Assembly (NCBI GenBank): GCA_014138095.1
Contig: JACGXE010000004.1
Span: forward strand, 372,001-436,000
Length of the DNA stretch: 64,000 nucleotides
Direction: 5' to 3'
Source of the DNA: Ochrobactrum sp. RH2CCR150
GTDB lineage: Bacteria; Pseudomonadota; Alphaproteobacteria; Rhizobiales; Rhizobiaceae
The position numbers and the translations under genes were made by a program. This document shows positions 8,323 through 16,982 of this stretch, piece after piece. The notes under the pieces are model-generated. The model saw nothing but the letters and a program-made list of their open reading frames with translations. It had not been told where the DNA came from and did no database searches. Position 1 is the stretch's first letter. Each line of letters starts with the position of its first letter.

Positions 8323-9059
8323 AAAATACACCGCCGGAAACGAGCCCCTTTTTCGCTCGCGATCTGACCATGCATCCACCGGCCTATACGCCGTGGTACA
8401 AGACATCCGTTCTGCGTTCGCCCACCCGCGCGCTGCTGTCGCTGGAAGGCACCAAGAGCGAGATTACCGGCCCGGTTTTCGGGCATGGCATGCTGAACGA
8501 ACTCGATAACGACCTGATCCGCAATTATGCGCGCCCCGGCGAAATGCCGGTCGGCCCGCGCATTCTGGTGCATGGTCGTGTGCTTGATGAAAGCAATCGC
8601 CCGGTTCCGGGTGCGCTGCTCGAATTCTGGCAGGCCAATGCCGGCGGTCGCTACCGCCACAAGAAAGAAACCTATCTCGCTGCAATCGATCCGAATTTCG
8701 GCGGTGTTGGCCGCACCATCACCGACGAGAACGGCTATTACTGGCTCAAGACGATCCAACCCGGCGCCTATCCCTGGCCGAATGGTGTCAATGACTGGCG
8801 TCCAGCCCATATCCACTTCTCGATCTTCGGGCATGGCTTCGCACAGCGTCTGATTACCCAGATGTATTTCGAAGGCGATCCGCTAATCTGGCGCTGCCCG
8901 ATCGTGAAAACCGTTCCCGACCGAAGCGCGGTTGAGCGCCTCGTAGCAGCGCTCGACATGAATGCGAGCCTGCCGATGGACATGCTGGCCTACAAGTTTG
9001 ACATTGTATTGCGCGGACGCCGCTCAACCTTCTTTGAAAACCGTCCGGAGGGCAACTGA
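8319..9059 (+). CDS. pcaH: Protocatechuate 3,4-dioxygenase beta subunit
   Basis: 246 residues. Intradiol ring-cleavage dioxygenase: the ALLEFWQANAGGRYRH block carries one iron-ligand tyrosine, NGYYWLKTIQPGAYPW and the WRPAHIHFSIFGHGF block carry the second tyrosine-adjacent core and the two iron-ligand histidines. The beta chain holds Fe(III) and, with PcaG, converts protocatechuate to 3-carboxy-cis,cis-muconate. Overlaps pcaC (four bases) and is one base from pcaG, so the two subunits are made together. Confidence 0.95.
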   Translation: MKNTPPETSPFFARDLTMHPPAYTPWYKTSVLRSPTRALLSLEGTKSEITGPVFGHGMLNELDNDLIRNYARPGEMPVGPRILVHGRVLDESNRPVPGALLEFWQANAGGRYRHKKETYLAAIDPNFGGVGRTITDENGYYWLKTIQPGAYPWPNGVNDWRPAHIHFSIFGHGFAQRLITQMYFEGDPLIWRCPIVKTVPDRSAVERLVAALDMNASLPMDMLAYKFDIVLRGRRSTFFENRPEGN

Positions 9060-9060
9060 T

Positions 9061-9678
9061 ATGGTACAGCCACTGGGTTATCTCAAGGAAAGCGCATCGC
9101 AGACTGCAGGCCCTTACGTCCATATCGGACTGACGCCGAATTTCGTCGGCATCAACGGCGTCTTTACGGAAGATCTCGGATCGACCCCGCTGACCAACGA
9201 CAAGACGCTGGGCGAGCGCGTAACCATCAAGGGTCGCGTTCTGGACGGCATAGGCGCGCCGCTGCGCGATGCGCTGTTGGAAATCTGGCAGGCCGACGCC
9301 AGCGGGCTTTATAACAGCCCTTCGGAAACGGGCGGCAAGGCCGATCCCAATTTCCGGGGATGGGGCCGCTGTCCAACCCATATGGAAACCGGCGAATTCA
9401 CCTTCGAGACGATCAAGCCCGGTCGTGTTCCCTTCCGGGACGGACGCCTGATGGCTCCGCATATCACGTTCTGGATCGTCGCACGTGGCATCAATCTCGG
9501 CTTGCACACACGGATGTATTTCTCCGACGAAGCTGACGCCAATGCGGAAGATCCGGTCCTCGCGCGGGTCGAGCACCGCCCACGCGTCCAGACCTTGATC
9601 GGCCAGCGCGAAGGTGACATCTATACTTTCGACATCCACTTGCAGGGCGAAAAAGAAACAGTCTTTTTCGATATTTGA
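9061..9678 (+). CDS. pcaG: Protocatechuate 3,4-dioxygenase alpha subunit
   Basis: 205 residues from the ATG at 9061, immediately after the pcaH stop; a longer open frame upstream lies inside pcaH. Shares the intradiol dioxygenase core with PcaH (GRVLDGIGAPLRDALLEIWQ) but lacks its iron-ligand HIHF motif, having PHITFWIVARGIN instead, as expected for the alpha chain. Forms the (alpha-beta) protomer with PcaH. Confidence 0.95.
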   Translation: MVQPLGYLKESASQTAGPYVHIGLTPNFVGINGVFTEDLGSTPLTNDKTLGERVTIKGRVLDGIGAPLRDALLEIWQADASGLYNSPSETGGKADPNFRGWGRCPTHMETGEFTFETIKPGRVPFRDGRLMAPHITFWIVARGINLGLHTRMYFSDEADANAEDPVLARVEHRPRVQTLIGQREGDIYTFDIHLQGEKETVFFDI

Positions 9679-9681
9679 CGC

Positions 9682-10731
9682 ATGAGCATTTCGGTATTCG
9701 AACATCCGTTTCTGGCCGGGCTTTTCGGCGATGACGAAGAGATATTAAGTCTCTTCACGGCTGCGGCTGACATCGCCGGAATGGTTCGCTTCGAGGTGGC
9801 ATTATCGGATGCCCAGGCTTCGCTCGGCATAATCCCGGTCGAAGCCGCCAATGCGATCAGGCTTGCAGCCGAGACGTTTGAACCGGACCTGTCCGTTCTT
9901 GAAAGCGGGACCGCACGGGATGGCGTCATCATCCCGGCGCTCGTCAAGGAACTGCGCCAGGCAACAGGTCCGGAATTTGCCGCACAACTCCACTTCGGCG
10001 CGACCAGCCAGGACGTCATCGATACGAGCCTGATGCTTCGACTACAGGAAGTAAACGCGATTTTACTCTGTCGGCTGCGGCACCTGACCGCCCGTTTCCA
10101 ATGGCTTGACGAGACCTTCGGCAAGAATGGCCTGACCGCCTATACCCGCATGCAGGCTGCCATACCCGTCACGGTTTCCGACCGGATCGCAAGCTGGCAG
10201 GCACCGCTGGGCGATTATGAGCAGATGCTTGCCGCCCTCGCCATCCCGCTGCAATTCGGTGGTGCAGCCGGAACGCTGGAAAAATTTGGCGACAAAGGCC
10301 CTGCGCTGCGCGCGCTTCTGGCGCAAAAACTTGGCCTGCATGACCGCCCGCAATGGCAAAGCCAGCGCGCATTCATCGCCGAGTTTGGCAGCCTTCTGTC
10401 GCTGATCACCGGGACGCTCGGCAAATTCGGGCAGGATATCGCGCTGATGGCAGAACTTGGCACAGAGCTTTCCCTGTCGGGCGGCGGGGCCTCGTCCGCC
10501 ATGCCGCACAAGCAAAACCCGGTCGGGGCCGAAGTGCTGGTCACTCTTGCCCGTTTCAACGCGGTGCAGGTTTCCGGCCTCCACCAGTCCATGGTGCATG
10601 AGCAGGAACGCTCAGGCGCGGCATGGATGCTGGAATGGATGATCCTGCCGCAGATCGTGGCCGCCACCGGCAGCGCACTCAATCTGGCCTCTTCACTCGT
10701 GGACAAGATCGTTCGTATCGGCACCGACTAA
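9682..10731 (+). CDS. pcaB: 3-carboxy-cis,cis-muconate cycloisomerase
   Basis: 349 residues. Member of the fumarase/aspartase superfamily: GATSQDVIDT and the signature loop GGGASSAMPHKQNPVG (about residues 270-285) with its catalytic serine. It lactonises 3-carboxy-cis,cis-muconate to 4-carboxymuconolactone. The length fits the short alphaproteobacterial PcaB. It starts three bases after pcaG and is the last gene of the operon. The 3-oxoadipate made here would need pcaIJ and pcaF, which are not in the window. Confidence 0.94.
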   Translation: MSISVFEHPFLAGLFGDDEEILSLFTAAADIAGMVRFEVALSDAQASLGIIPVEAANAIRLAAETFEPDLSVLESGTARDGVIIPALVKELRQATGPEFAAQLHFGATSQDVIDTSLMLRLQEVNAILLCRLRHLTARFQWLDETFGKNGLTAYTRMQAAIPVTVSDRIASWQAPLGDYEQMLAALAIPLQFGGAAGTLEKFGDKGPALRALLAQKLGLHDRPQWQSQRAFIAEFGSLLSLITGTLGKFGQDIALMAELGTELSLSGGGASSAMPHKQNPVGAEVLVTLARFNAVQVSGLHQSMVHEQERSGAAWMLEWMILPQIVAATGSALNLASSLVDKIVRIGTD

Positions 10732-10836
10732 GCCGCTCCCTTCATCGCATCAAATATTGGCCTGATCGCCGCCTGAATACGGAACCATTTGTGTTTTCAG
10801 GCGTTTAGATGCGTTGTTCCATACGGAGGGTTGCAC

Positions 10837-11364
10837 ATGAACATATTGAAAAAGGCATGCGCGGGGACCTTGGCGCTGGTCTTTGGTATCACATCCATTG
10901 TTCCGAGCATGGCTGCGCCGATGAACCTTGAGCGTCCTGCGCTTAATCAGAACGTTGAACAGATTCGCGATGATCGCCGTCCGCCGCGGGGTCATGCCCA
11001 GCGTCACAAACGTCCGCCGAACAATGCGCACAGGCCAGGTCGCCCGCCGCATCATGCCAACAGGCCGGGCCGTCCGCCACACAGCAGCCACCGGCCTTCG
11101 AACCGTCCCGGCTACTGGCACGGTCATCATGGCTCGCGTTACTATCGGAACGGTTATCGCCGCCACAGCGACGGCTGGTGGTATCCGCTGGCAGCCTTCA
11201 CCGCAGGTGCGATTGTCGGCGGTGCTCTGAACCAGCCCCGAGTTGTGCACAGCAACAACCACGTGCGGTGGTGCCAAAACCGTTATCGCACCTATCGCGT
11301 TTCGGATAACACCTTCCAGCCGAACAGCGGCCCGCGCAGGCAGTGCGCATCGCCTTATCGGTAA
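10837..11364 (+). CDS. BA14K-family secreted/lectin-like protein
   Basis: 175 residues from the ATG at 10837 behind GGAGGG. Residues 1-27 are a signal peptide ending SMAA. The middle is rich in Pro, Arg and His with a short repeat ([20 protein letters not shown]). A glycine-rich hydrophobic segment ([12 protein letters not shown]) follows, then a C-terminal BA14K-type domain with WCQNRYRTY and RRQCASPYR, whose two cysteines probably pair. BA14K proteins are known Brucella surface antigens with lectin-like activity. It stands alone, followed by a strong terminator. Confidence 0.85.
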   Translation: MNILKKACAGTLALVFGITSIVPSMAAPMNLERPALNQNVEQIRDDRRPPRGHAQRHKRPPNNAHRPGRPPHHANRPGRPPHSSHRPSNRPGYWHGHHGSRYYRNGYRRHSDGWWYPLAAFTAGAIVGGALNQPRVVHSNNHVRWCQNRYRTYRVSDNTFQPNSGPRRQCASPYR

Positions 11365-11385
11365 CGAGTATAAATAGACCAATGG

Positions 11386-11410
11386 AAAGCGCCCTGCGGG
11401 GCGCTTTTTT
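11386..11410 (+). terminator. Intrinsic terminator after BA14K gene
   Basis: AAAGCGCC and GGCGCTTT arms around a short CTGCG-type loop, followed by a run of six T. It lies 22 bases after the stop codon. Confidence 0.85.
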
Positions 11411-11735
11411 ATTGCCTGTCGATATGCTGAAGGCGTTGTGGCAACAGTGACGGCAAAGCCGTCTGCCCGCTCATCTTTCTTCTGGACGCCTTGTTCAAAC
11501 AGGAATAAGCAAACTTGGCGTCTGTCGTGCCAGTAACTAAGAATTTCTATAATTCGGTTGCTTTGCGACATGACAGACGGTTTTGGAACATGCGTCGTAG
11601 AAGAAATATGCTGAATTCGCTCTGCAACGCCGGTTCATCTTTCGCATGTCGAACCTTATCCCTTGCCCGCAGCATCAATCATGCAGGCGGCTTTAGGCGT
11701 TCGGCACAAGAATGATTTTGACCCCGAGTTTGACA
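11411..11735. other. Intergenic stretch without recognisable features
   Basis: About 325 bases between the terminator and the EamA transporter gene. Only short open frames without a convincing ribosome-binding site are seen. It presumably holds the transporter promoter. Confidence 0.4.
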
Positions 11736-12671
11736 ATGTCGCAGACCACTGCCCCCGATCCGATAACAAGCCACTCAACGAGCCCAACCCCATCCAAAGC
11801 CCAGTCCTTTGGTCAGCGCTGGGCCATGCCAATTCTGGTGGCCGGTGGTTTTGCCATTGCCAGCTCGCCGATTTTCGTTCGCCTTTCGGAAGTGGGCCCG
11901 CTTGCCACCGGCTTCTGGCGTGTGGCGCTGGCAGTCATCCCGCTCATGCTGATGAGTGGACGTGAGCGCGGTGACGCCAAGGACAATGCCCGTCTCACCC
12001 TGACGGACTGTCTGCTGCTTGCCGTGCCCGGCCTGTTCATCGCTGCCGATCTTGGCGCATGGCACTTGTCGCTGCATTACACATCGGTCGCCAATGCGAC
12101 GCTGCTCGCCAATATGGCCCCCATCTTCGTAACACTCGCTGCATGGCTGCTCTACAAGGCGCATGTCAGCCAGTCGTTCATCATCGGGCTGGTTGTTGCC
12201 GTCCTCGGTGTGGTCGTGCTGAAAGGCGGCCCCGGCGAACTTCTGCATTCGCAATCGTCCGGCGATGCGCTCGCGCTGCTCGCGGCTGTCTTCTATGCCG
12301 GATATATTCTGTCGGTCGGTCGCCTGCGCAACCGGTTCTCTACCATGCGCATCATGCTCTGGAGCAGCGCCATTGCAGCAATCGTTTCGCTGCCGGTCGC
12401 CTATTTTGCGGAAGGGCAGATCATGCCCACCACGCTCTATGGCTGGCTCGTTCTGGCGGGGCTTGCATGGCTCACCCATGCCGCTGGGCAAAGCATGATC
12501 GCCTATGCGCTTGCGTTTCTGCCCGCGTCCTTCTCGTCGCTCACCTTGCTGCTTCAGCCGGTTGTGGCGGCGTTCCTCGCCTGGACCATACTGTCCGAGC
12601 CGCTCGGCATGATGCAGGGGCTTGGCGGCGCGATTGTCATTGCCGGTATTCTGATCGCCCGCAGGGGATAA
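11736..12671 (+). CDS. EamA/DMT family transporter
   Basis: 311 residues from ATG 11736 (MSQTTAPDP); an in-frame ATG at 11712 would add eight residues and neither start has a clear Shine-Dalgarno. Ten hydrophobic segments in two EamA repeats are evident, e.g. FAIASSPIFVRLSEVGPLATGFWR in repeat one and SSLTLLLQPVVAAFLAW in repeat two. Family members export amino acids, nucleosides or metabolites through the inner membrane; the substrate here is unknown. It is a single-gene unit, followed by a bidirectional terminator shared with the convergent proX. Confidence 0.85.
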   Translation: MSQTTAPDPITSHSTSPTPSKAQSFGQRWAMPILVAGGFAIASSPIFVRLSEVGPLATGFWRVALAVIPLMLMSGRERGDAKDNARLTLTDCLLLAVPGLFIAADLGAWHLSLHYTSVANATLLANMAPIFVTLAAWLLYKAHVSQSFIIGLVVAVLGVVVLKGGPGELLHSQSSGDALALLAAVFYAGYILSVGRLRNRFSTMRIMLWSSAIAAIVSLPVAYFAEGQIMPTTLYGWLVLAGLAWLTHAAGQSMIAYALAFLPASFSSLTLLLQPVVAAFLAWTILSEPLGMMQGLGGAIVIAGILIARRG

Positions 12672-12672
12672 A

Positions 12673-12698
12673 AAAAGCCCCGCATGTGCGGGGCTTTT
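12673..12698. terminator. Bidirectional terminator between EamA gene and proX
   Basis: GCCCCGCA and TGCGGGGC arms with a two-base loop, flanked by A run on the left and T run on the right, so it works on both strands. It lies between two convergent stop codons. Confidence 0.9.
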
Positions 12699-12716
12699 CC
12701 ATCTCCAGACTACCGA

Positions 12717-13583
12717 TTACTCGGCGAGCCATTCCTTGATGCGGTCCGGATGGTCGGCGATATATTTATCGACGGCCTTCTCGTAAGACGTCTGCTGTGC
12801 GTCGAACATTGCCGATTCAAGTTCGTTGATCGGAATGTCGATCTTGGTCAGCAACGATGCGACTTTCGGGTTCTCTTCCTTGAAACCCTTGCGGACGATA
12901 GCGTCCACATGCTCTGCACCGCCCAGCGCGCCTTCAGGATCGGCGATGTAGCGCAGCTTGTACTTGCCGAACATCCAGTGCGGGCTCCACGAGGTCGCCA
13001 CGAACCAGCCGTCCGAACGGGTTGCGCGGTCAACTGTGGTCAACATGGCCGCTTCACTCGAAATGTTGAGCTTGTAATCGAGCCCATATTTCTTGATCGC
13101 TTCCTGCGACAGACGTGTCAGACCGGCGCCCGGATCGATACCCTGAATTTCGCCCTTCAGCTTTTCCTTCACTTCGGGCTTCTTCAGATCGGCAATAGAG
13201 CTGATCTCGCTTTCCGGGATGTAATCCGGAACGATCCAGCCAAGCTTCGCACCCTCATAGAGAGGTCCGAGATTTTCGACCTTGCCCTCGATGCGCTTGT
13301 AGTAGTCAGCGTGGGTTTCCGGCAACCAGGCCATCAGCATGGCATCGATATCGCCACGGCTCACGCCCTGATAAAGCGGTGCAACATCGGTCTGCACCAG
13401 CTCGACCTTCTGGCCGAGATTGTCTTCGATCAGCTTCTTGGTCAGCTTGGTGACGAATTCGGCATCGGACCACGGGGCCCAGCCGATCTTCACCGTCTTA
13501 CCGTCCTGCGCAAAGGCCGCGCCCATTGTCATGGTACCCGCCACCACTGCAGCCAGACCGAAACCTGCAAGTTTCTTCAACAT
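12717..13583 (-). CDS. proX: Glycine betaine/proline betaine ABC transporter substrate-binding protein
   Basis: 288 residues from the ATG at 13583 (MLKKLAGFGLAAVVAG), with an AGGAG nearby; the frame remains open upstream but not with family sequence. Signal peptide to about residue 25 (AAFAQ). The mature protein has the OpuAC fold with GWAPWSDAEF and AMLMAWLPETHADY, tryptophans expected in the aromatic cage that binds quaternary ammonium groups. Last gene of proV-proW-proX on the minus strand, separated from proW by 116 bases holding a decayed repeat element. Confidence 0.92.
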   Translation of the reverse strand: MLKKLAGFGLAAVVAGTMTMGAAFAQDGKTVKIGWAPWSDAEFVTKLTKKLIEDNLGQKVELVQTDVAPLYQGVSRGDIDAMLMAWLPETHADYYKRIEGKVENLGPLYEGAKLGWIVPDYIPESEISSIADLKKPEVKEKLKGEIQGIDPGAGLTRLSQEAIKKYGLDYKLNISSEAAMLTTVDRATRSDGWFVATSWSPHWMFGKYKLRYIADPEGALGGAEHVDAIVRKGFKEENPKVASLLTKIDIPINELESAMFDAQQTSYEKAVDKYIADHPDRIKEWLAE

Positions 13584-13699
13584 GCCTACTCCTTTTCGAT
13601 TGGATTCAGTTCCCGTTTTATTATTCTTTGGAGCGCATTTTTGCCCGAAAACCGGTTCCCATTTTTCGGAATGCGCCGCCGTTATTTTATTGTTCTGTT

Positions 13700-14608
13700 T
13701 CATGCTTCCTGCTTGCGAAAGGATGAGGCAGACTGTGTGTCTGCCGCCTTTCTCATTGATGCCAGCCTCTTGAAGAAGCCGGTGCCATTTCCCTTGCCGA
13801 AGCTCTGGGTGATGCGGTCGAGAATGACCGCCAGAATGACCACGGCCAGACCGCCTTCGAAGCCAAGGCCCACATTGAGGCGCTGAATGCCGGTCAGGAC
13901 TGTATTGCCAAGACCGCCTGCGCCGATCATCGAAGCGATAACCACCATCGACAGCGACAGCATGATTGTCTGGTTCACGCCGGCCATGATCGACGGCATG
14001 GCGTTCGGCAGCTGCACCTTGAACAGGAGCTGTCGCGACGTGCAACCGAAGGCGAGACCCGCTTCAACAAATTCCGCGTGGACCTGACGAATGCCGAGAT
14101 TGGTCAGGCGAACCACTGGAGGCATGGCAAAGATTACCGTTGCAATCGTGCCGGGCACTGCGCCAAGGCCGAAGAACATCGCCGCCGGGATAAGATAGAC
14201 AAAGGCTGGCATTGTCTGCATCAGGTCGAGCACCGGGCGCACAATCGACGCCACCATGTCGCTTCGCGCCATGGCGATACCCAACGGGATGCCGATCACC
14301 ATCGCGATGACGGTCGATGCCAGCACCAGCGACAGGCTTTCCATTGTGCCACTCCACAATTCCATGTGGATGATGAGCGCCAATGCGAGAATAGTGAAAA
14401 TCGCGAACTTCCAGCCAACGCGCCACAGCGCGAGCAAGGTGAGGATGGCCACACCGGCGACAGGTGGAATAGCGATGAGAGCGTTTTGAATACCATCGGT
14501 CACAAAACCGATGGCCGCTGCGATTATGTCGAGTGCAGGCGTGAAATGGTCGAGAATATAATTGACCACCACATCAGCCGCACCACCAACACTGAAATTC
14601 AAATCCAT
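13700..14608 (-). CDS. proW: Glycine betaine ABC transporter permease
   Basis: 302 residues. Hydrophobic segments throughout, with the EAA loop VEAGLAFGCTSRQLLFKVQLPNA and GVNQTIMLSLSMVVIASMIGAGGLG, typical of ProW/OpuAB. Forms the inner-membrane channel for compatible-solute uptake with ProV and ProX. It lies 119 bases downstream of proV, with a partial repeat element between them (about 14648-14690). Confidence 0.92.
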   Translation of the reverse strand: MDLNFSVGGAADVVVNYILDHFTPALDIIAAAIGFVTDGIQNALIAIPPVAGVAILTLLALWRVGWKFAIFTILALALIIHMELWSGTMESLSLVLASTVIAMVIGIPLGIAMARSDMVASIVRPVLDLMQTMPAFVYLIPAAMFFGLGAVPGTIATVIFAMPPVVRLTNLGIRQVHAEFVEAGLAFGCTSRQLLFKVQLPNAMPSIMAGVNQTIMLSLSMVVIASMIGAGGLGNTVLTGIQRLNVGLGFEGGLAVVILAVILDRITQSFGKGNGTGFFKRLASMRKAADTQSASSFRKQEA

Positions 14609-14727
14609 GTTTTACCGTCCATTTCCGTATTTCTGGACTGGGTGAGAAGTATTTCCAGCAAAAGCGGGAACCGGTCTGGCTGGAAATACATCACACAAAG
14701 CGTGCGAGAGACGATTGGGGCGGGCAA

Positions 14728-15912
14728 TCAGCCCGCACGACCCAAAGTTTCAAGCAATGCCGACTTGCTGATCGCGCCAACATACCTGTTCTGCCGGTCG
14801 GTGACGGGCATCGGCCAGGGGCTGGTTGCAACCTGCGTCAACAGACCCGACAATGGTGCTTCCGCCTCGATGGCGGCCACGTCGTCAAGTCGCGTTCCGG
14901 CTTCGGCGACAGCGCCTTTGGCGAGCGCATCCCGGCTGACAAGGCCACGATAGGTGCGGTCGGCATCGACCAGCACGCCAAACAGCTTGCCGCTGGCGTC
15001 AAAACGCTCCAGCGCAGTTGCAAGCTGGTCCGGTTCGAACACGATCAGCTCATCTTCACGAGCAACATCAGCAGCCTTGAAGACACGCGACACATCCACA
15101 TTGCGGAAGAAGGACCGGACATAATCGTTGGCTGGCTCCGAGACGATCTCGTTCGGTGTGCCGACCTGTACGACCTTGCCGTGCTGCATGATGCAGATAC
15201 GGTCGCCAATGCGCATCGCTTCATCAAGGTCATGGCTGACGAAGATGATGGTGCGGCTGTGCTGGGCCTGAAGACGCTTCAACTCGTCCTGCATTTCCGT
15301 GCGGATCAGCGGATCGAGCGCGGAAAACGCTTCATCCATCAGCAGGATGGTCGGCTCGCTGGCCAAGGCCCGCGCCAGACCGACGCGCTGCTTCATGCCG
15401 CCGGAAAGCTGGTCCGGCATGCTGTTGGCATAAGGTTCAAGACCAACGGCTGCGAGCGCGCTCAGCGCCTTTGCGTGGCGCTCGGCTTCACCCATTCCGG
15501 CCACTTCAAGGCCGAAGGCGGCATTGTTCAGCACCGAACGGTTGGGCAACAGCGCGAATGACTGGAAAACCATGCTCATGTCGCGGCGGCGAAGGTCGAT
15601 CAGCTCGCGCTTCGTCATTTTGACGATATCGCGGCCTTCCACTTCGATGGAACCGGCGGTCGGTTCGATGAGACGATTGAGCAGGCGCAGGAGGGTCGAC
15701 TTGCCCGAGCCGGACAGACCCATGATGACGAATACTTCGCCTTCATAAATATCGAAACTAGCATCGTCGACGCCGATAGTGGCCCCGAGATCGCTGTAAA
15801 TCTGCGCTTTTGACTTGCCTGCGCGCAATGCTTCCATTGCACGCTCCGGGTCATCGCCGAAGACTTTAAACACGCCATTCAAGCTTATCTTTGTCTTAGC
15901 CGGCGACTTCAT
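14728..15912 (-). CDS. proV: Glycine betaine ABC transporter ATP-binding protein with CBS domains
   Basis: 394 residues from the ATG at 15912 (MKSPAKTKISL); an upstream in-frame ATG at 15942 adds ten residues. Walker A GLSGSGKST, signature LSGGMKQRVGLARAL, Walker B ILLMDEAFSALDP and switch SHDLDEAMR are intact. The family insert EALRAGKSKAQIYSDLGATIGV precedes Walker A. The C-terminal third holds two CBS domains, the ionic-strength or nucleotide sensor found in ProV/OpuAA. First gene of the operon; a perfect inverted repeat upstream (16031-16052) may be its operator. Confidence 0.93.
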   Translation of the reverse strand: MKSPAKTKISLNGVFKVFGDDPERAMEALRAGKSKAQIYSDLGATIGVDDASFDIYEGEVFVIMGLSGSGKSTLLRLLNRLIEPTAGSIEVEGRDIVKMTKRELIDLRRRDMSMVFQSFALLPNRSVLNNAAFGLEVAGMGEAERHAKALSALAAVGLEPYANSMPDQLSGGMKQRVGLARALASEPTILLMDEAFSALDPLIRTEMQDELKRLQAQHSRTIIFVSHDLDEAMRIGDRICIMQHGKVVQVGTPNEIVSEPANDYVRSFFRNVDVSRVFKAADVAREDELIVFEPDQLATALERFDASGKLFGVLVDADRTYRGLVSRDALAKGAVAEAGTRLDDVAAIEAEAPLSGLLTQVATSPWPMPVTDRQNRYVGAISKSALLETLGRAG

Positions 15913-16030
15913 ACTTTCATCCTTGTATAAAATACCATGCATTAAGTTTAACCCCGCTGTGCTGGCGGACTTAATCTCCTTTTCAAGATTGATAAAACTT
16001 CATTCCAGCGCAAATTGCGCACACACGATC

Positions 16031-16052
16031 TGCGTTCCGCGAACGGAACGCA
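16031..16052. promoter_or_regulatory. Perfect inverted repeat upstream of proVWX
   Basis: TGCGTTCC and GGAACGCA arms (8 bp, perfect) separated by six bases, about 120 bases upstream of the proV start. Its dyad shape and position suit a dimeric repressor. The cognate protein is not identifiable from sequence. Confidence 0.45.
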
Positions 16053-16399
16053 TGGAATGATTAGCGAAAGATTGCCTGATTCTATATAGGTCATTTCCCG
16101 ACATGTCCACCCACAGCCGTGAATTCATCCAAGCGCACCCATCCCCTTTAGTGATTTTTTGAAAGGTTGCGCGACGAAATATGCAGGCTGGCCGGGGCAT
16201 TTTTTAAGTAGGTCGAAGTCGGCCAGCATGAGGACAATAGTAGTCCTCCGCCACTCAATTGCACGAACGGCGTGCGACAAATATGCCATCAGCTGCGACA
16301 TCGGCCCGATGACTATAGATTGAAGACGAAATAGCTATAATTAGAGAAAAACAGTATGATTATACTTCTGATCGACATGTATTCGTCTATACATGAAAA
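16053..16399. other. AT-rich intergenic region between proV and the NTF2-like gene
   Basis: Roughly 350 bases with no convincing ORF. It is more AT-rich than its neighbours, and carries short inverted segments such as GAGGACAATAGTAGTCCTC (about 16228-16246), a near-perfect hairpin that might belong to a small RNA. No known RNA family was recognised. Confidence 0.35.
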
Positions 16400-16428
16400 T
16401 GGGCGCAAACCTGCCTCATTTGCGCCCA
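16400..16428 (-). terminator. Terminator of the NTF2-like gene
   Basis: TGGGCGCAAA and TTTGCGCCCA arms (10 bp, perfect) with a nine-base loop. On the minus strand the stem is followed by ATTTTC, and it starts 22 bases after the minus-strand stop codon. Confidence 0.75.
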
Positions 16429-16450
16429 AAAACACCTGAATCCGCTATTT

Positions 16451-16924
16451 TTAGCGATATCTCATATACCCGACGAAGCCGGTAATTTTCCAGCGCGCGC
16501 CATCCCGACGGCAGAAATAAAGCGTCTGCCAGTTGAGGCGATCAACCGAGCCATCTTTCTTCGCGATGGTGCCGTAAAATTTTTTCCGCGCAACTGCGAC
16601 ATCGCCCGTAATGTCGATAACGCTGAGATCGGTTGCGCGGAAAATGCCGTCTGAAAGAGATTCGGCAAACTCCGTCGCAGCGCTTTCCGCCGCCTGCCGC
16701 AGCCACTCCTCGCGATAGGCCGCCAATGTCGGAAATCCGGCATCCCATTTATCGGGGTCGGCATCATGATGCGCGTGAATGCCGAGAAACCGCATTCCAT
16801 CGAAATCGTCGGCTACCAATGCCCAGTCCTGATTGACGAAAGCCTCGATGTCACGCCGCACCAACATGTCCCAGATCTGCGCGCGATCCTGATCGCCATC
16901 GAACGGATTGATCGTTCCGGTCAT
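16451..16924 (-). CDS. NTF2/SnoaL-like domain protein
   Basis: 157 residues from the ATG at 16924, six bases behind AAGGGG; two earlier ATGs in frame (16930 and 16972) are less well placed. The sequence (DMLVRRDIEAFVNQDW early, then FYGTIAKKDGS and ARWKITGFVGYM at the end) matches the cone-shaped NTF2-like fold of the SnoaL/DUF4440 group. Such proteins include small isomerases, hydrolases and binding proteins. It follows the RpiR regulator gene by 58 bases and may be co-transcribed with it. No catalytic role can be assigned. Confidence 0.65.
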   Translation of the reverse strand: MTGTINPFDGDQDRAQIWDMLVRRDIEAFVNQDWALVADDFDGMRFLGIHAHHDADPDKWDAGFPTLAAYREEWLRQAAESAATEFAESLSDGIFRATDLSVIDITGDVAVARKKFYGTIAKKDGSVDRLNWQTLYFCRRDGARWKITGFVGYMRYR

Positions 16925-16982
16925 CTTCATCCCCTTGCTTGTCGCGGCTCTCTGTGCCTCGGCTATATGCATTACAATAATC

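Noticed and set aside
12684-13886. 400-codon plus-strand open frame
   Set aside because: Antisense to proX and part of proW; no ribosome site and no recognisable domain.
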